From Catenuloplanes niger (GTDB lineage: Bacteria; Actinomycetota; Actinomycetes; Mycobacteriales; Micromonosporaceae), in NCBI RefSeq assembly GCF_031458255.1, contig NZ_JAVDYC010000001.1, positions 558,001 through 622,000 of the forward strand: a stretch of DNA of 64,000 nt. The letters run 5' to 3'. Shown piece by piece: positions 15,356-22,891 of this stretch. The notes beneath the pieces are model-generated. The model worked only from the letters and a program-made list of their open reading frames with translations, searched no databases and was not told the DNA's origin. Numbering within the stretch: position 1 is the stretch's first letter; the number at the start of each line of letters is the position of its first letter. The position numbers and the translations under genes were made by a program.

Positions 15356-17152
15356 ATGCGGCGGTCGATTGCGACGGTGTGCGTCTCCGGGACGCTGGAC
15401 GACAAGCTGACCGCCGCGGCGGCGGCCGGCTTCGACGGCATCGAGCTGTTCGAGAACGACCTCGTGGTGTCGCCGTGGTCGCCGGCCGAGATCCGGGCCC
15501 GGTGCGCCGACCTCGGCCTGTCGATCGACCTCTACCAGCCGTTCCGCGACTTCGAGGCGGTGCCGCCCGCGCGGCTGGAGGCCAACCTGCGCCGGGCCGC
15601 CCACAAGTTCGACGTGATGGCGGCGCTCGGCACGGACACCATGCTGGTCTGCTCGTCGGTGTCGCCGGACGCCCGCGACGACGACGGCCTGGCCGCGGAA
15701 CAGCTCTCCCGGCTGGCCGATCGGGCGGCCGACCGCGGGATCAGGATCGCCTACGAGGCGCTCGCCTGGGGCCGCCACGTGTCCACCTGGGACCACGCGT
15801 GGCGGATCGTGCGCGCGGCCGACCACCCCGCGCTCGGGCTGTGCCTGGACTCGTTCCACATCCTGTCCCGCGACGTCAGCCCGGACGGCATCGCGGCCGT
15901 CACGCCCGGCAAGATCTTCTTCGTGCAGCTGGCCGACGCGCCGCACCTGCGGATGGACGTGCTGCAGTGGAGCCGCCACCACCGGCTCTTCCCCGGCCAG
16001 GGCGCGTTCGACCTGCCCGGCCTGATCACCACCATTCACGCCGCCGGGTACGACGGACCGCTGTCCCTGGAGGTGTTCAACGACGTCTTCCGGCAGTCGG
16101 ACCCGGCGCGCACCGCGGTCGACGCGATGCGCTCGCTGATCGCGCTGGAGGACCGGGCCGGCCTGCGCCCGCTGCCGCCCGCGCCCGCGCTGCGCGGTCA
16201 CGCGTTCACCGAGTTCGCGGTGGACGGCGGCACCGGCCCGCAGCTGCGCGAGGCGTTGCGCGGCCTCGGTTTCGCGCACACCGGCCAGCACCGCACCAAG
16301 CCCGTCGAACTGTGGGAACAGTCAGCCTGCCGGGTCGTGCTGAACAGCGCGGTGACCCGGCCGGGCGCCGCGATCAGCGCGATCGCGGTCAGCACGGACG
16401 ACCCGGCGGCCGCGCTGCGCCGGGCGGAGGCGCTGCGGGCACCGGTGCACGTCAGCGCGCACGGCCCACGGGAGGTCTCGCTCGCGTCCATCACCGCCCC
16501 GGACGGCACGGACGTGTTCCTCACCGGCCCGTCCCCGGACTGGCGCGCGGACTTCCTGCCGACCGGCGAACCGGCGGCCGGCGAATCGGCCGGCGGGCTG
16601 ATCGCCACCGACCACATCGGACTGACGCAGCCGTTCGACCACTTCGACGAGGCCGGACTGTTCTACCACTCGGTCCTCGGGCTGGACCGGCTCGCGACGG
16701 AGGAGTTCGCCGCGCCGTTCGGGCTGATGCGCTCGCGCGCGCTGGCCACCGCCGGGCGCGAGGTGCGCCTCGCGCTGACCGTCGCGCTGCTGCGCCGCGG
16801 TGAGTGGGCGCCCGGCGTCCCCGAGCCGCAGCACGTCGCGTTCTCCACCCCGGACATCCTGGCGTCGGCGGCGCGGGTGCCGCGGCGGCTGGCGATCCCG
16901 GACAACTACTACGCGGATCTGGCGGCCCGGTTCGGCCTGCCCGGCGACGTGGTCGAGCCGTTGCGGCGCCACGGCATCCTCTACGACCGGGACGCGCACG
17001 GCGGCGAACTGCTGCACTTCTACACGCCGGTGCACGGCGGCCGGGTGTTCTTCGAGATCGTCGAGCGGCGCGGCGGCTACGACGCGTGCGGCGAGGCGAA
17101 CGCGCCGGTCCGGATGGCCGCGCACCGCCATCTGCGCCTCTCCGGTCGTTGA
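15356..17152 (+). CDS. qsuB: 3-dehydroshikimate dehydratase, two-domain QsuB type
   Basis: 598 residues, close to QsuB of Corynebacterium. Residues 1-275 form a xylose-isomerase-like TIM barrel with metal-site residues in RIAYEALAWG (Glu), LCLDSFHIL (Asp, His), QLADAPHL and SLEVFND (Glu); this domain dehydrates 3-dehydroshikimate to protocatechuate using a divalent metal. Residues 280-598 form a VOC region resembling 4-hydroxyphenylpyruvate dioxygenase, with IATDHIGLTQPFDHFDEAGLFY and ELLHFYTPV near the end. The second domain's function in QsuB-like proteins is not settled. No protocatechuate ring-cleavage gene is in the window, so the product must be handled elsewhere. Confidence 0.9.
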   Translation: MRRSIATVCVSGTLDDKLTAAAAAGFDGIELFENDLVVSPWSPAEIRARCADLGLSIDLYQPFRDFEAVPPARLEANLRRAAHKFDVMAALGTDTMLVCSSVSPDARDDDGLAAEQLSRLADRAADRGIRIAYEALAWGRHVSTWDHAWRIVRAADHPALGLCLDSFHILSRDVSPDGIAAVTPGKIFFVQLADAPHLRMDVLQWSRHHRLFPGQGAFDLPGLITTIHAAGYDGPLSLEVFNDVFRQSDPARTAVDAMRSLIALEDRAGLRPLPPAPALRGHAFTEFAVDGGTGPQLREALRGLGFAHTGQHRTKPVELWEQSACRVVLNSAVTRPGAAISAIAVSTDDPAAALRRAEALRAPVHVSAHGPREVSLASITAPDGTDVFLTGPSPDWRADFLPTGEPAAGESAGGLIATDHIGLTQPFDHFDEAGLFYHSVLGLDRLATEEFAAPFGLMRSRALATAGREVRLALTVALLRRGEWAPGVPEPQHVAFSTPDILASAARVPRRLAIPDNYYADLAARFGLPGDVVEPLRRHGILYDRDAHGGELLHFYTPVHGGRVFFEIVERRGGYDACGEANAPVRMAAHRHLRLSGR

Positions 17153-17236
17153 CGACACCGGCGATGCCGCGCTGATCATCATCGTTATCCTGCTGCCGCG
17201 GGCTCATCGACGAGTCCGGTCTGCGCGAGGAGTGAG

Positions 17237-17806
17237 ATGAAGGACTATCGGTGGGAGACGGCGTCGGACGGGCGCATCCCGGAGGGCGCGATCCCGCACG
17301 GGTACGACGACGACGGCTCGCCGCTCTGGGTGTGCCGGGTGCGCCTGCACGGCGGGCTGCACCCCGGCAAGGTCCGGCCCGGGCTCGGCCTGGCCGGCGT
17401 CGCCTGGGGTGGCGACGAGATCGGCGTGCCGGGCGAGTACGAGGTGCTGATGGACCGCGGCATCTGGGGCGTCGCGGTCGGCGGGCACGTGCCGGACGAC
17501 GCGTACGAGGCCGGACACGAGCACCACGGCGTCCCGCTGCACGTGGCGCGCGCGTCGATCGACGGCAACAACCTGCAGCTCGGCAAGGTGCGCCGGGAGT
17601 TCGGGGCGGCGAACATCGGCTACGGCAACGAGGAGCACACCGTCCACGCGTACGAGGTGCTGCTCCGCCCGGACGCACCGGTCTTCGCGTCGCCGCAGGG
17701 CACCGCGCCGGCGCAGCCGCCGCGGTCGTTCACCCCCGCCCAGCCCGCGGCGGTCACCGTGGACGGCAAGCGGGTCACCGTGACGGTCACGGTCGACCTG
17801 AACTGA
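17237..17806 (+). CDS. DM9-repeat (DUF3421) protein
   Basis: 189 residues with two DM9 repeats. The first runs from YRWETASDGRIPEGAIPHG to GEYEVLMD (4-72), the second from GIWGVAVGGHVPDDAYEAG to HAYEVLLRP (74-146). The paired W-x-x-A-x-G-x-h-P-x-x-A and YEVL elements are diagnostic. DM9 proteins are best known from invertebrates, where some bind mannose or act in defence. There is no signal peptide; a Pro/Ala linker leads to a short repetitive strand (VTVDGKRVTVTVTVDLN). GAGGAGTGAG precedes the ATG. Convergent with the NYN gene, separated by a strong hairpin. Function here is unknown. Confidence 0.78.
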   Translation: MKDYRWETASDGRIPEGAIPHGYDDDGSPLWVCRVRLHGGLHPGKVRPGLGLAGVAWGGDEIGVPGEYEVLMDRGIWGVAVGGHVPDDAYEAGHEHHGVPLHVARASIDGNNLQLGKVRREFGAANIGYGNEEHTVHAYEVLLRPDAPVFASPQGTAPAQPPRSFTPAQPAAVTVDGKRVTVTVTVDLN

Positions 17807-17824
17807 CGCCGTCACGGCGCCCGG

Positions 17825-17867
17825 CCGGCGCGCCGGCGCACCCGATTCGGGCGGACCGGCGCGCCGG
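17825..17867. terminator. bidirectional terminator between convergent genes
   Basis: Two identical self-complementary 12-mers, CCGGCGCGCCGG at 17825-17836 and 17856-17867, can pair with each other around a 19-nt loop (stem extended outward by GGCC/GGCC-type pairs). It lies in the 68-bp gap between converging stop codons. Confidence 0.65.
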
Positions 17868-17874
17868 GGCCGGC

Positions 17875-18978
17875 TCACGCCCCGGGCGGCGTCAGCAGGT
17901 AGTCGTCCGCGTCCGCGCTCCACTCCAGCGCGACCGCGCCGCTGGTCGCGGCCGCCTTGCAGAACTGCAGGAACGAGCGGTACCCCAGCTTCTTCTCGCT
18001 GAACCCGGGCGCGACCTTGCGGACCCGGTTCTTCAGCCCGGACAGCGCGACCGCGCCGTTGCCGGCGGCCAGCTCCTGGACGACCGTGCGCAGCACCCCG
18101 AACGCGGCCTCCCGGTCGCCGTGCTCCGGCAGGCTGACCTCCGGGTCCCCCTTGGCCGAGCCGTCGCTCAGCTCGATCACGTTCTGCTCGCGCAGGTGGC
18201 GCAGCAGCTCGCCGAACGCGCGGAACCCGTAGTCGGCCTCGCTGAACGTCGGGTCCTTGCGCAGCAGCGTGCGCTTGAGCGTGGACGCGGTCACCGCGCC
18301 GTTCGAGCTCTGCTGCAGACCGGTGACGCTCTGCGCGACCAGCGCGGCGAGCGCGTCGGCGTCCCGCGCGGACGGTTCGGCGTCGGCGGCCGGTTCCACC
18401 GCCACCACCACCTCGACCGGCTCCGGGGCGGCCACCTCCGGCTCCGGCGGGGCGACCGGCGCGGTGGCCGGGCGGCTCCGCCTCGGCCGGGCCGGCGGCA
18501 CCTCCACCCCCTCCAGCCGGTCGTAGTAGAGGAACTCGTCGCAGGCCGGCGGCAGCAGCGCGGACGTGGACTTCTGCACCCCGACGCCGATCACCCGCTT
18601 GTTCAGCTCGCGCAGCTTGTGCACCAACGGGGTGAAGTCGCTGTCGCCGGTGCACAGCACGAACGTGGAGATGTACGGCCGCTCGAACGCCAGCTCCAGC
18701 GCGTCCACCACCATCTTGATGTCCGCGGCGTTCTTGCGGGACGCGCCCATCCGCTGCGGGATGTCGATCAGCTCGACGTGGGACCGGGTGAGCATCCGGC
18801 GGTCGTCGTCGAAGTACGACCAGTCCGCGTACGCCTTCCGCACCACCACCCGGCCGCGCTCGGCCAGCGCGTCCGCGACCGGCTTCAGGGCGAACGGCAG
18901 GCCGCCCAGGTGCTCGCGGGCACCGATCGCCAGGTTCTCGTAGTCGAGGAACAGGGCGATGCGCTCTTCATGATCCAC
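17875..18978 (-). CDS. NYN-domain RNase-like protein with two OST-HTH/LOTUS domains
   Basis: 367 residues from a GTG. Residues 5-145 form a LabA-like NYN (PIN-fold) domain with acidic residues in ALFLDYENLA, NAADIKMVVDALE and VLCTGDSDFTPLV, the metal-dependent nuclease site. A Pro/Ala/Glu linker (160-205) is followed by two LOTUS (OST-HTH) units, one ending FSEADYGFRAFGELLRHL and one with FSEKKLGYRSFLQFCKAA. The same order occurs in eukaryotic MARF1/limkain proteins; bacterial members are thought to act on RNA. The alternative upstream start adds an unconserved Arg/Gly-rich leader and is rejected. Confidence 0.88.
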   Translation of the reverse strand: MDHEERIALFLDYENLAIGAREHLGGLPFALKPVADALAERGRVVVRKAYADWSYFDDDRRMLTRSHVELIDIPQRMGASRKNAADIKMVVDALELAFERPYISTFVLCTGDSDFTPLVHKLRELNKRVIGVGVQKSTSALLPPACDEFLYYDRLEGVEVPPARPRRSRPATAPVAPPEPEVAAPEPVEVVVAVEPAADAEPSARDADALAALVAQSVTGLQQSSNGAVTASTLKRTLLRKDPTFSEADYGFRAFGELLRHLREQNVIELSDGSAKGDPEVSLPEHGDREAAFGVLRTVVQELAAGNGAVALSGLKNRVRKVAPGFSEKKLGYRSFLQFCKAAATSGAVALEWSADADDYLLTPPGA

Positions 18979-19142
18979 GCAGGTCAGCGTACGCCCGCGG
19001 CCGCCACCCGGCTCGCCGGCCGCGCGCCGGGCACCGCGTCGATCATGCGAGAACACGATTTCGCACACGTGATGTTGATCCATGGCGGCGTTCCGTGCGT
19101 GCCATGTGGTGGGCGACAACATGCCGGCGGATGGGAGTCACT

Positions 19143-20363
19143 GTGGCGCAGGGCGGCGGGGCATCGGAGCAGACGTCCGGGGAGGTCACGACGGCGGCGC
19201 AACCGCCGGCCGCGGATCCCGCCGACGAGCCGGGGAAGCCGCCCGCCGGGTGGCCGTCGGTCGCCGATTACTGGCCGGACGCACCGCACCGGATCGGCCC
19301 GGAGGCGGACGTCTACCACCTGGACGACCCGGCGCCGCCCGCGGCGGTGCCGCCGAACGCGGTCGCGCCGGTGACCGCCCCGGACGACACCGACGTGCGG
19401 GACCCGTTCGAGGAGCTCGTGCTGGCCGAGGACTTCGTCCATCCGGCCGCGGCGGATGACGACCTGCACTGGAACGGGGAGACCGCGGCGGTGCCGGCGG
19501 TGCGGCGCGGCGGCCGGGTGCTGGCCGGCGTCGCGACGGCGCTGCTGCTGCTGGTCGGCCTGACCGCGCTGATCGTGGTGCAGCTGCCGGACGGCGCCAC
19601 GGACCAGGGCACGACCGCCGGGCCCGCCGCGCCGGACGCGGCCGCCCCGGAGAACGCGGCACCGGAGAACGCGGCACCGGACGGCCCGGCACCGGACGAG
19701 GACGACGCCGCTCCCGGCCCGGACGCCGCCGAACCGCCCCCGGCCGACGACGAACGCACCGAGTCCGCGCCGCTGGACGGTCGGGACGAGGCCACGTTCG
19801 CGCTGCTGACCGACGTGACGATCCTCGCGGTACGGACCACGTCGCTGGACGGGGACCTGTTCCGGATCACCGCCCCGGAGCGGAGCGGGGTGCGGCCGAA
19901 CACGGTCACCGAGGACGGCGAGGTGCGGCTGTTCCTCACGCCGAGCGCGAACGAGGACGCCACCGCGGAGGTGGAGGTGCTGCTCAGCGACGAGGTGCGC
20001 TGGTCGGTGCGGCTGCTGGCCGGGGTCGACTCCGGCGCGGTCGACCTGAGCGCGGCCCCGGTCTCCGAGGTGACGCTGGCCGGCGGCGCCACCAGCATCG
20101 ACCTGAGCCTGCCCGCGCCGGACGGCACGCTGCCGATCTCGCTGACCAAGGGCGCCAACCAGCTCACGGTACGGACCCCCGCGCGCGCCCCGGCCCGGGT
20201 CGCGATCCGGCAGGGCGCCGGCACCGTGGAGATCGACGGCGCGTCGAAGAACGGCATCGCGAAGGGCGAGGTCTTCCAGTCCCGCGACTGGCAGGACGCC
20301 ACCGACCGGTTGGACCTCGACGCGTCCGCGGGCCTCGGCACGCTGCGGATCGAGGCCGCCTGA
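19143..20363 (+). CDS. single-pass membrane protein, acidic, unknown function
   Basis: 406 residues from the GTG that follows GGGAG by five bases; an ATG at 19131 is the alternative. A Pro/Ala/Asp-rich cytoplasmic part (1-125) contains SVADYWPDAPHRIGPEADVYHLDD. One membrane segment (GVATALLLLVGLTALIVV, about 135-155) follows. The extracytoplasmic part begins with a low-complexity linker carrying duplicated PENAA units, then a beta-rich domain with NTVTEDGEVRLFLTP and GAVDLSAAPVSEVTLAGG, resembling the ladder of DUF4097-type adhesin domains. The antisense frame is open through GC bias but is not a gene. Confidence 0.7.
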   Translation: MAQGGGASEQTSGEVTTAAQPPAADPADEPGKPPAGWPSVADYWPDAPHRIGPEADVYHLDDPAPPAAVPPNAVAPVTAPDDTDVRDPFEELVLAEDFVHPAAADDDLHWNGETAAVPAVRRGGRVLAGVATALLLLVGLTALIVVQLPDGATDQGTTAGPAAPDAAAPENAAPENAAPDGPAPDEDDAAPGPDAAEPPPADDERTESAPLDGRDEATFALLTDVTILAVRTTSLDGDLFRITAPERSGVRPNTVTEDGEVRLFLTPSANEDATAEVEVLLSDEVRWSVRLLAGVDSGAVDLSAAPVSEVTLAGGATSIDLSLPAPDGTLPISLTKGANQLTVRTPARAPARVAIRQGAGTVEIDGASKNGIAKGEVFQSRDWQDATDRLDLDASAGLGTLRIEAA

Positions 20364-20420
20364 CCGGGGCGCATACCTCTCCGGTACGGGGTGGGCTCCC
20401 CCGCCGGCACGACGCGCGGC

Positions 20421-20469
20421 CCGTTCCTCGTCGGTAGCGTGGCGAGCGTACGCGCGGGACGAGGAACGG
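20421..20469 (+). promoter_or_regulatory. perfect 12-bp inverted repeat covering the kinase ribosome-binding site
   Basis: CCGTTCCTCGTC (20421-20432) and GACGAGGAACGG (20458-20469) are exact reverse complements separated by 25 bases. The right arm contains the GAGGAA ribosome-binding site and ends at the base before the GTG start at 20470. It may be a DNA operator for the downstream response regulator, or an RNA hairpin that hides the start site. Confidence 0.65.
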
Positions 20470-21675
20470 GTGAACGACGTGACGGACGGCCGGCCGGTAC
20501 GCACGCTGTGGTGGGTCGTGCTGGGTTCGGTCACCGGACTGCTGCTGGTCGTCACGGCCACGCTGGTCGCGGACCTCTACGACCTGCCGGTGCTGGTCGC
20601 GTTCGGCGCCGCGACCGCGGGCTGCGTCGCGCTGCCGCTGGTGCCGGTGCGCCCCCGGCTGGCCGCGGCTTTGCAGCTCGCCGCCGTCGTGGTGTTCGCC
20701 TGGACGCAGCCGATCGACGAGGGCGCGTGGCCGCTGGCCGTGCCCGTGATGCTGGTGCTGATCCTCTACGTCGGCCTGGTCGGGCTGTGCCGGCCGTGGG
20801 GCGAGGCGGTCGCGACCTGGTGGGCCTCCGGCCTGATCCTGATCCTGCTGGCCACGTTCGACCCGCGCGGGCGCGACTTCGACGCGGCCGACGAGACGCT
20901 GGTCGTCTACGCGACGAACTCGGTGCTGGTGCTGTTCGGCGCGATCCTGTGGCGGCAGCGCGCGCTGATCCGCCGGCAGCTCGCCGACGCCCGCCGCGAC
21001 GTGGCACTGGAACAGGCGCAGCGGGCCGTGGTGGAGGAGCGCACCCGGATCGCCCGGGAGCTGCACGACGTGGTCGCGCACAGCATGTCGGTCATCCACA
21101 TGCAGGCCACGTCGGCGGCGTACCGGCTGCAGCACGTCGACGAGGAGTCGCGCGCCGAGTTCGGCCGGATCGCGGCCGGCACCCGCACCGCGCTGCGGGA
21201 GATGCGCCAGCTGCTGTCGCTGCTGCGCGACGAGGAGGGTGAGCGGCCGCTGCGGCCGGCGCCGGGCCTGCGCGACCTCGACGAGCTGGCCGTCTCCGCG
21301 CGGCGCGGCGGCATCGCGGTCGCGCTGACCGTGCCGGACGAGGTACGCGACCTGGCCGTCCCGGAGACCGTCGGCGTGGCCGCGTTCCGGATCGTGCAGG
21401 AGTCGCTGAGCAACGTGGTGCGGCACGCACCCGGCGCGGACACCCGGGTGCGGGTCGGCGTGACCGAGCGGGCGCTCACCGTCGAGGTGGTCAACGACCG
21501 AGCCCGCCGGGCCCGCCGGGCGATCGAGGACCCGGGCCGGGCCGGGCACGGCCTGATCGGCATGCGGGAACGGGCCCGGCAGGCCGGTGGCACGCTGGAG
21601 ACCGGCCCGCGTCCCGAGGGCGGTTACCGGGTGGCCGCGTGCCTGCCCCTGAACAGCGAGGAGAACGAGTCATGA
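20470..21675 (+). CDS. two-component sensor histidine kinase
   Basis: 401 residues from a GTG. About five membrane segments occupy residues 14-160, with little outside the membrane, followed by a coiled coil (RRDVALEQAQRAVVEERTR), the HisKA_3 domain with phospho-acceptor in RELHDVVAHS (H199), and an HATPase_c domain with QESLSNVVRHA and GHGLIGMRERA. The G1 box is weak (VVNDRARRA), a frequent variation in this group. It is coupled to the following response regulator by ATGA overlap. Translation may be controlled by the inverted repeat that includes its ribosome-binding site. Confidence 0.9.
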   Translation: MNDVTDGRPVRTLWWVVLGSVTGLLLVVTATLVADLYDLPVLVAFGAATAGCVALPLVPVRPRLAAALQLAAVVVFAWTQPIDEGAWPLAVPVMLVLILYVGLVGLCRPWGEAVATWWASGLILILLATFDPRGRDFDAADETLVVYATNSVLVLFGAILWRQRALIRRQLADARRDVALEQAQRAVVEERTRIARELHDVVAHSMSVIHMQATSAAYRLQHVDEESRAEFGRIAAGTRTALREMRQLLSLLRDEEGERPLRPAPGLRDLDELAVSARRGGIAVALTVPDEVRDLAVPETVGVAAFRIVQESLSNVVRHAPGADTRVRVGVTERALTVEVVNDRARRARRAIEDPGRAGHGLIGMRERARQAGGTLETGPRPEGGYRVAACLPLNSEENES

Positions 21676-22325
21676 TCAGCGTCCTGGTCGTGGACGATCA
21701 GCCGATGATCCGCGCCGGCATCCGCGCGATCCTGGACGCCCAGCCGGACCTGACCGTGATCGGCGAGGCCGAGGACGGCCGGGCCGGCGTGCGGCTCGGC
21801 CGGTCGCTGCGCCCGGACGTGGTGCTGATGGACGTGCGCATGCCGGAGCTGGACGGGCTGGCCGCCACGCGCGAGCTGCTCTCCGGATCGCCGGCCCCGC
21901 GGGTGCTGATGCTCACCACGTTCGACGTCGACGACTACGTGTACGAGGCGCTGCGGTCCGGTGCCAGCGGCTTCCTGCTCAAGGACAGCGAACCGGACGA
22001 ACTGGTACGGGCGGTGCGCGTGGTGGCGAACAGCGAGGCACTGCTGTCGCCCAGCGTCACCCGGCGGCTGATCGAGAACTTCGTCGGCGCGCAGCCGCGC
22101 AAGCCGTCCCCGGCGCTGAATGCGCTCACCGACCGGGAGCGGGAGGTGCTGCGGCACATGGCGACCGGCATGTCGAACGCGGAGATCGCGGCCGAGTTGT
22201 TCATCGCGGAGCAGACCACGAAAACGCACGTCAGCCGGATCCTGAACAAGCTGGGCCTGCGGGACCGGGTGCACGCGGTCGTGTTCGGCTACGAGAACGG
22301 GCTGGTCGTCCCCGGGCGGCGGTGA
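21672..22325 (+). CDS. LuxR/NarL-family response regulator
   Basis: 217 residues. Receiver domain with VDD (7-9), phospho-acceptor D54 in VVLMDVRMP, Thr in LTTFD and Lys in LLKD. The LuxR helix-turn-helix spans LTDREREVLRHMATGMSNAEI to TKTHVSRILNKLGL. It is the cognate partner of the overlapping kinase. The stop codon lies in the loop of a strong terminator hairpin shared with the convergent gene. The most obvious candidate target in the window is the palindrome upstream of its own operon. Confidence 0.92.
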   Translation: MISVLVVDDQPMIRAGIRAILDAQPDLTVIGEAEDGRAGVRLGRSLRPDVVLMDVRMPELDGLAATRELLSGSPAPRVLMLTTFDVDDYVYEALRSGASGFLLKDSEPDELVRAVRVVANSEALLSPSVTRRLIENFVGAQPRKPSPALNALTDREREVLRHMATGMSNAEIAAELFIAEQTTKTHVSRILNKLGLRDRVHAVVFGYENGLVVPGRR

Positions 22326-22336
22326 GCCGCCCGGGG
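22310..22336. terminator. bidirectional terminator hairpin
   Basis: Perfect 11-bp arms CCCCGGGCGGC (22310-22320) and GCCGCCCGGGG (22326-22336) flank a 5-base loop that contains the response regulator's TGA. It serves both this operon and the convergent gene ending at 22345. Confidence 0.8.
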
Positions 22337-22344
22337 ACCGTCCG

Positions 22345-22890
22345 CTAGTCCAGCAGGGTCAGGTGCCGCGACGGGCGCACCCGGCGCCAGGCCACCGTCA
22401 TGAACCCGAGGAACGCGAGCAGCGGCAGCACCGCGACCGCCCAGCTCAGCCCGAGCGGCGGGCCGGGCTGCGCGACGACCGGGATGTCACGCAGCTCGCC
22501 CACGCCCCGGCCGGCCGGGCCGTCGACGGTGAACCGGAACGTGTAGGCCGACTCGGCGGGCAGCGCGGCGATGTCCAGGCCCCAGACGTCCCGCTTGCGG
22601 GGGTGCCGGGCCAGCGGCGTGACGACGTCGTCGTCCTCGATGCCGGGACCGATCTGCTCCAGCGTTCCTGACTTGCCGGTCAGGCCGCCGTCCGGGATGA
22701 AGCTGAAGTCCAGGGACTGCATGGCCCGGACCGGCCAGCGGGAGAAACCGACCGTGATGGCGTACGGGCCGGCCTGCACCCGTTCGGTGTGCACCACCTC
22801 GACCGGTTCGTAGGCGTACGCCGGTGCGGGCGCCGCGACCAGCACGACGGTGACGGCGGCGATCAGTCGCGCCGCGAACCCGATCCGCAT
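22345..22890 (-). CDS. secreted YtkA/FixH-like protein with C-terminal membrane anchor
   Basis: 181 residues. The signal peptide ends AYAYEP. The extracytoplasmic domain (30-140) has the YtkA-like order: a strand with QAGPYAITVGFSRWP, FSFIPDGG, and SAYTFRFTVDGPAG, similar to small extracytoplasmic copper or cytochrome-oxidase-associated proteins. One C-terminal membrane segment (WAVAVLPLLAFLGFMTVAW) and a basic tail follow. AGGAAGG is its ribosome-binding site. It is the last gene of a four-gene set, starting one base after the stop of the polytopic membrane protein, so the two are tightly coupled. Confidence 0.65.
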   Translation of the reverse strand: MRIGFAARLIAAVTVVLVAAPAPAYAYEPVEVVHTERVQAGPYAITVGFSRWPVRAMQSLDFSFIPDGGLTGKSGTLEQIGPGIEDDDVVTPLARHPRKRDVWGLDIAALPAESAYTFRFTVDGPAGRGVGELRDIPVVAQPGPPLGLSWAVAVLPLLAFLGFMTVAWRRVRPSRHLTLLD

Positions 22891-22891
22891 G

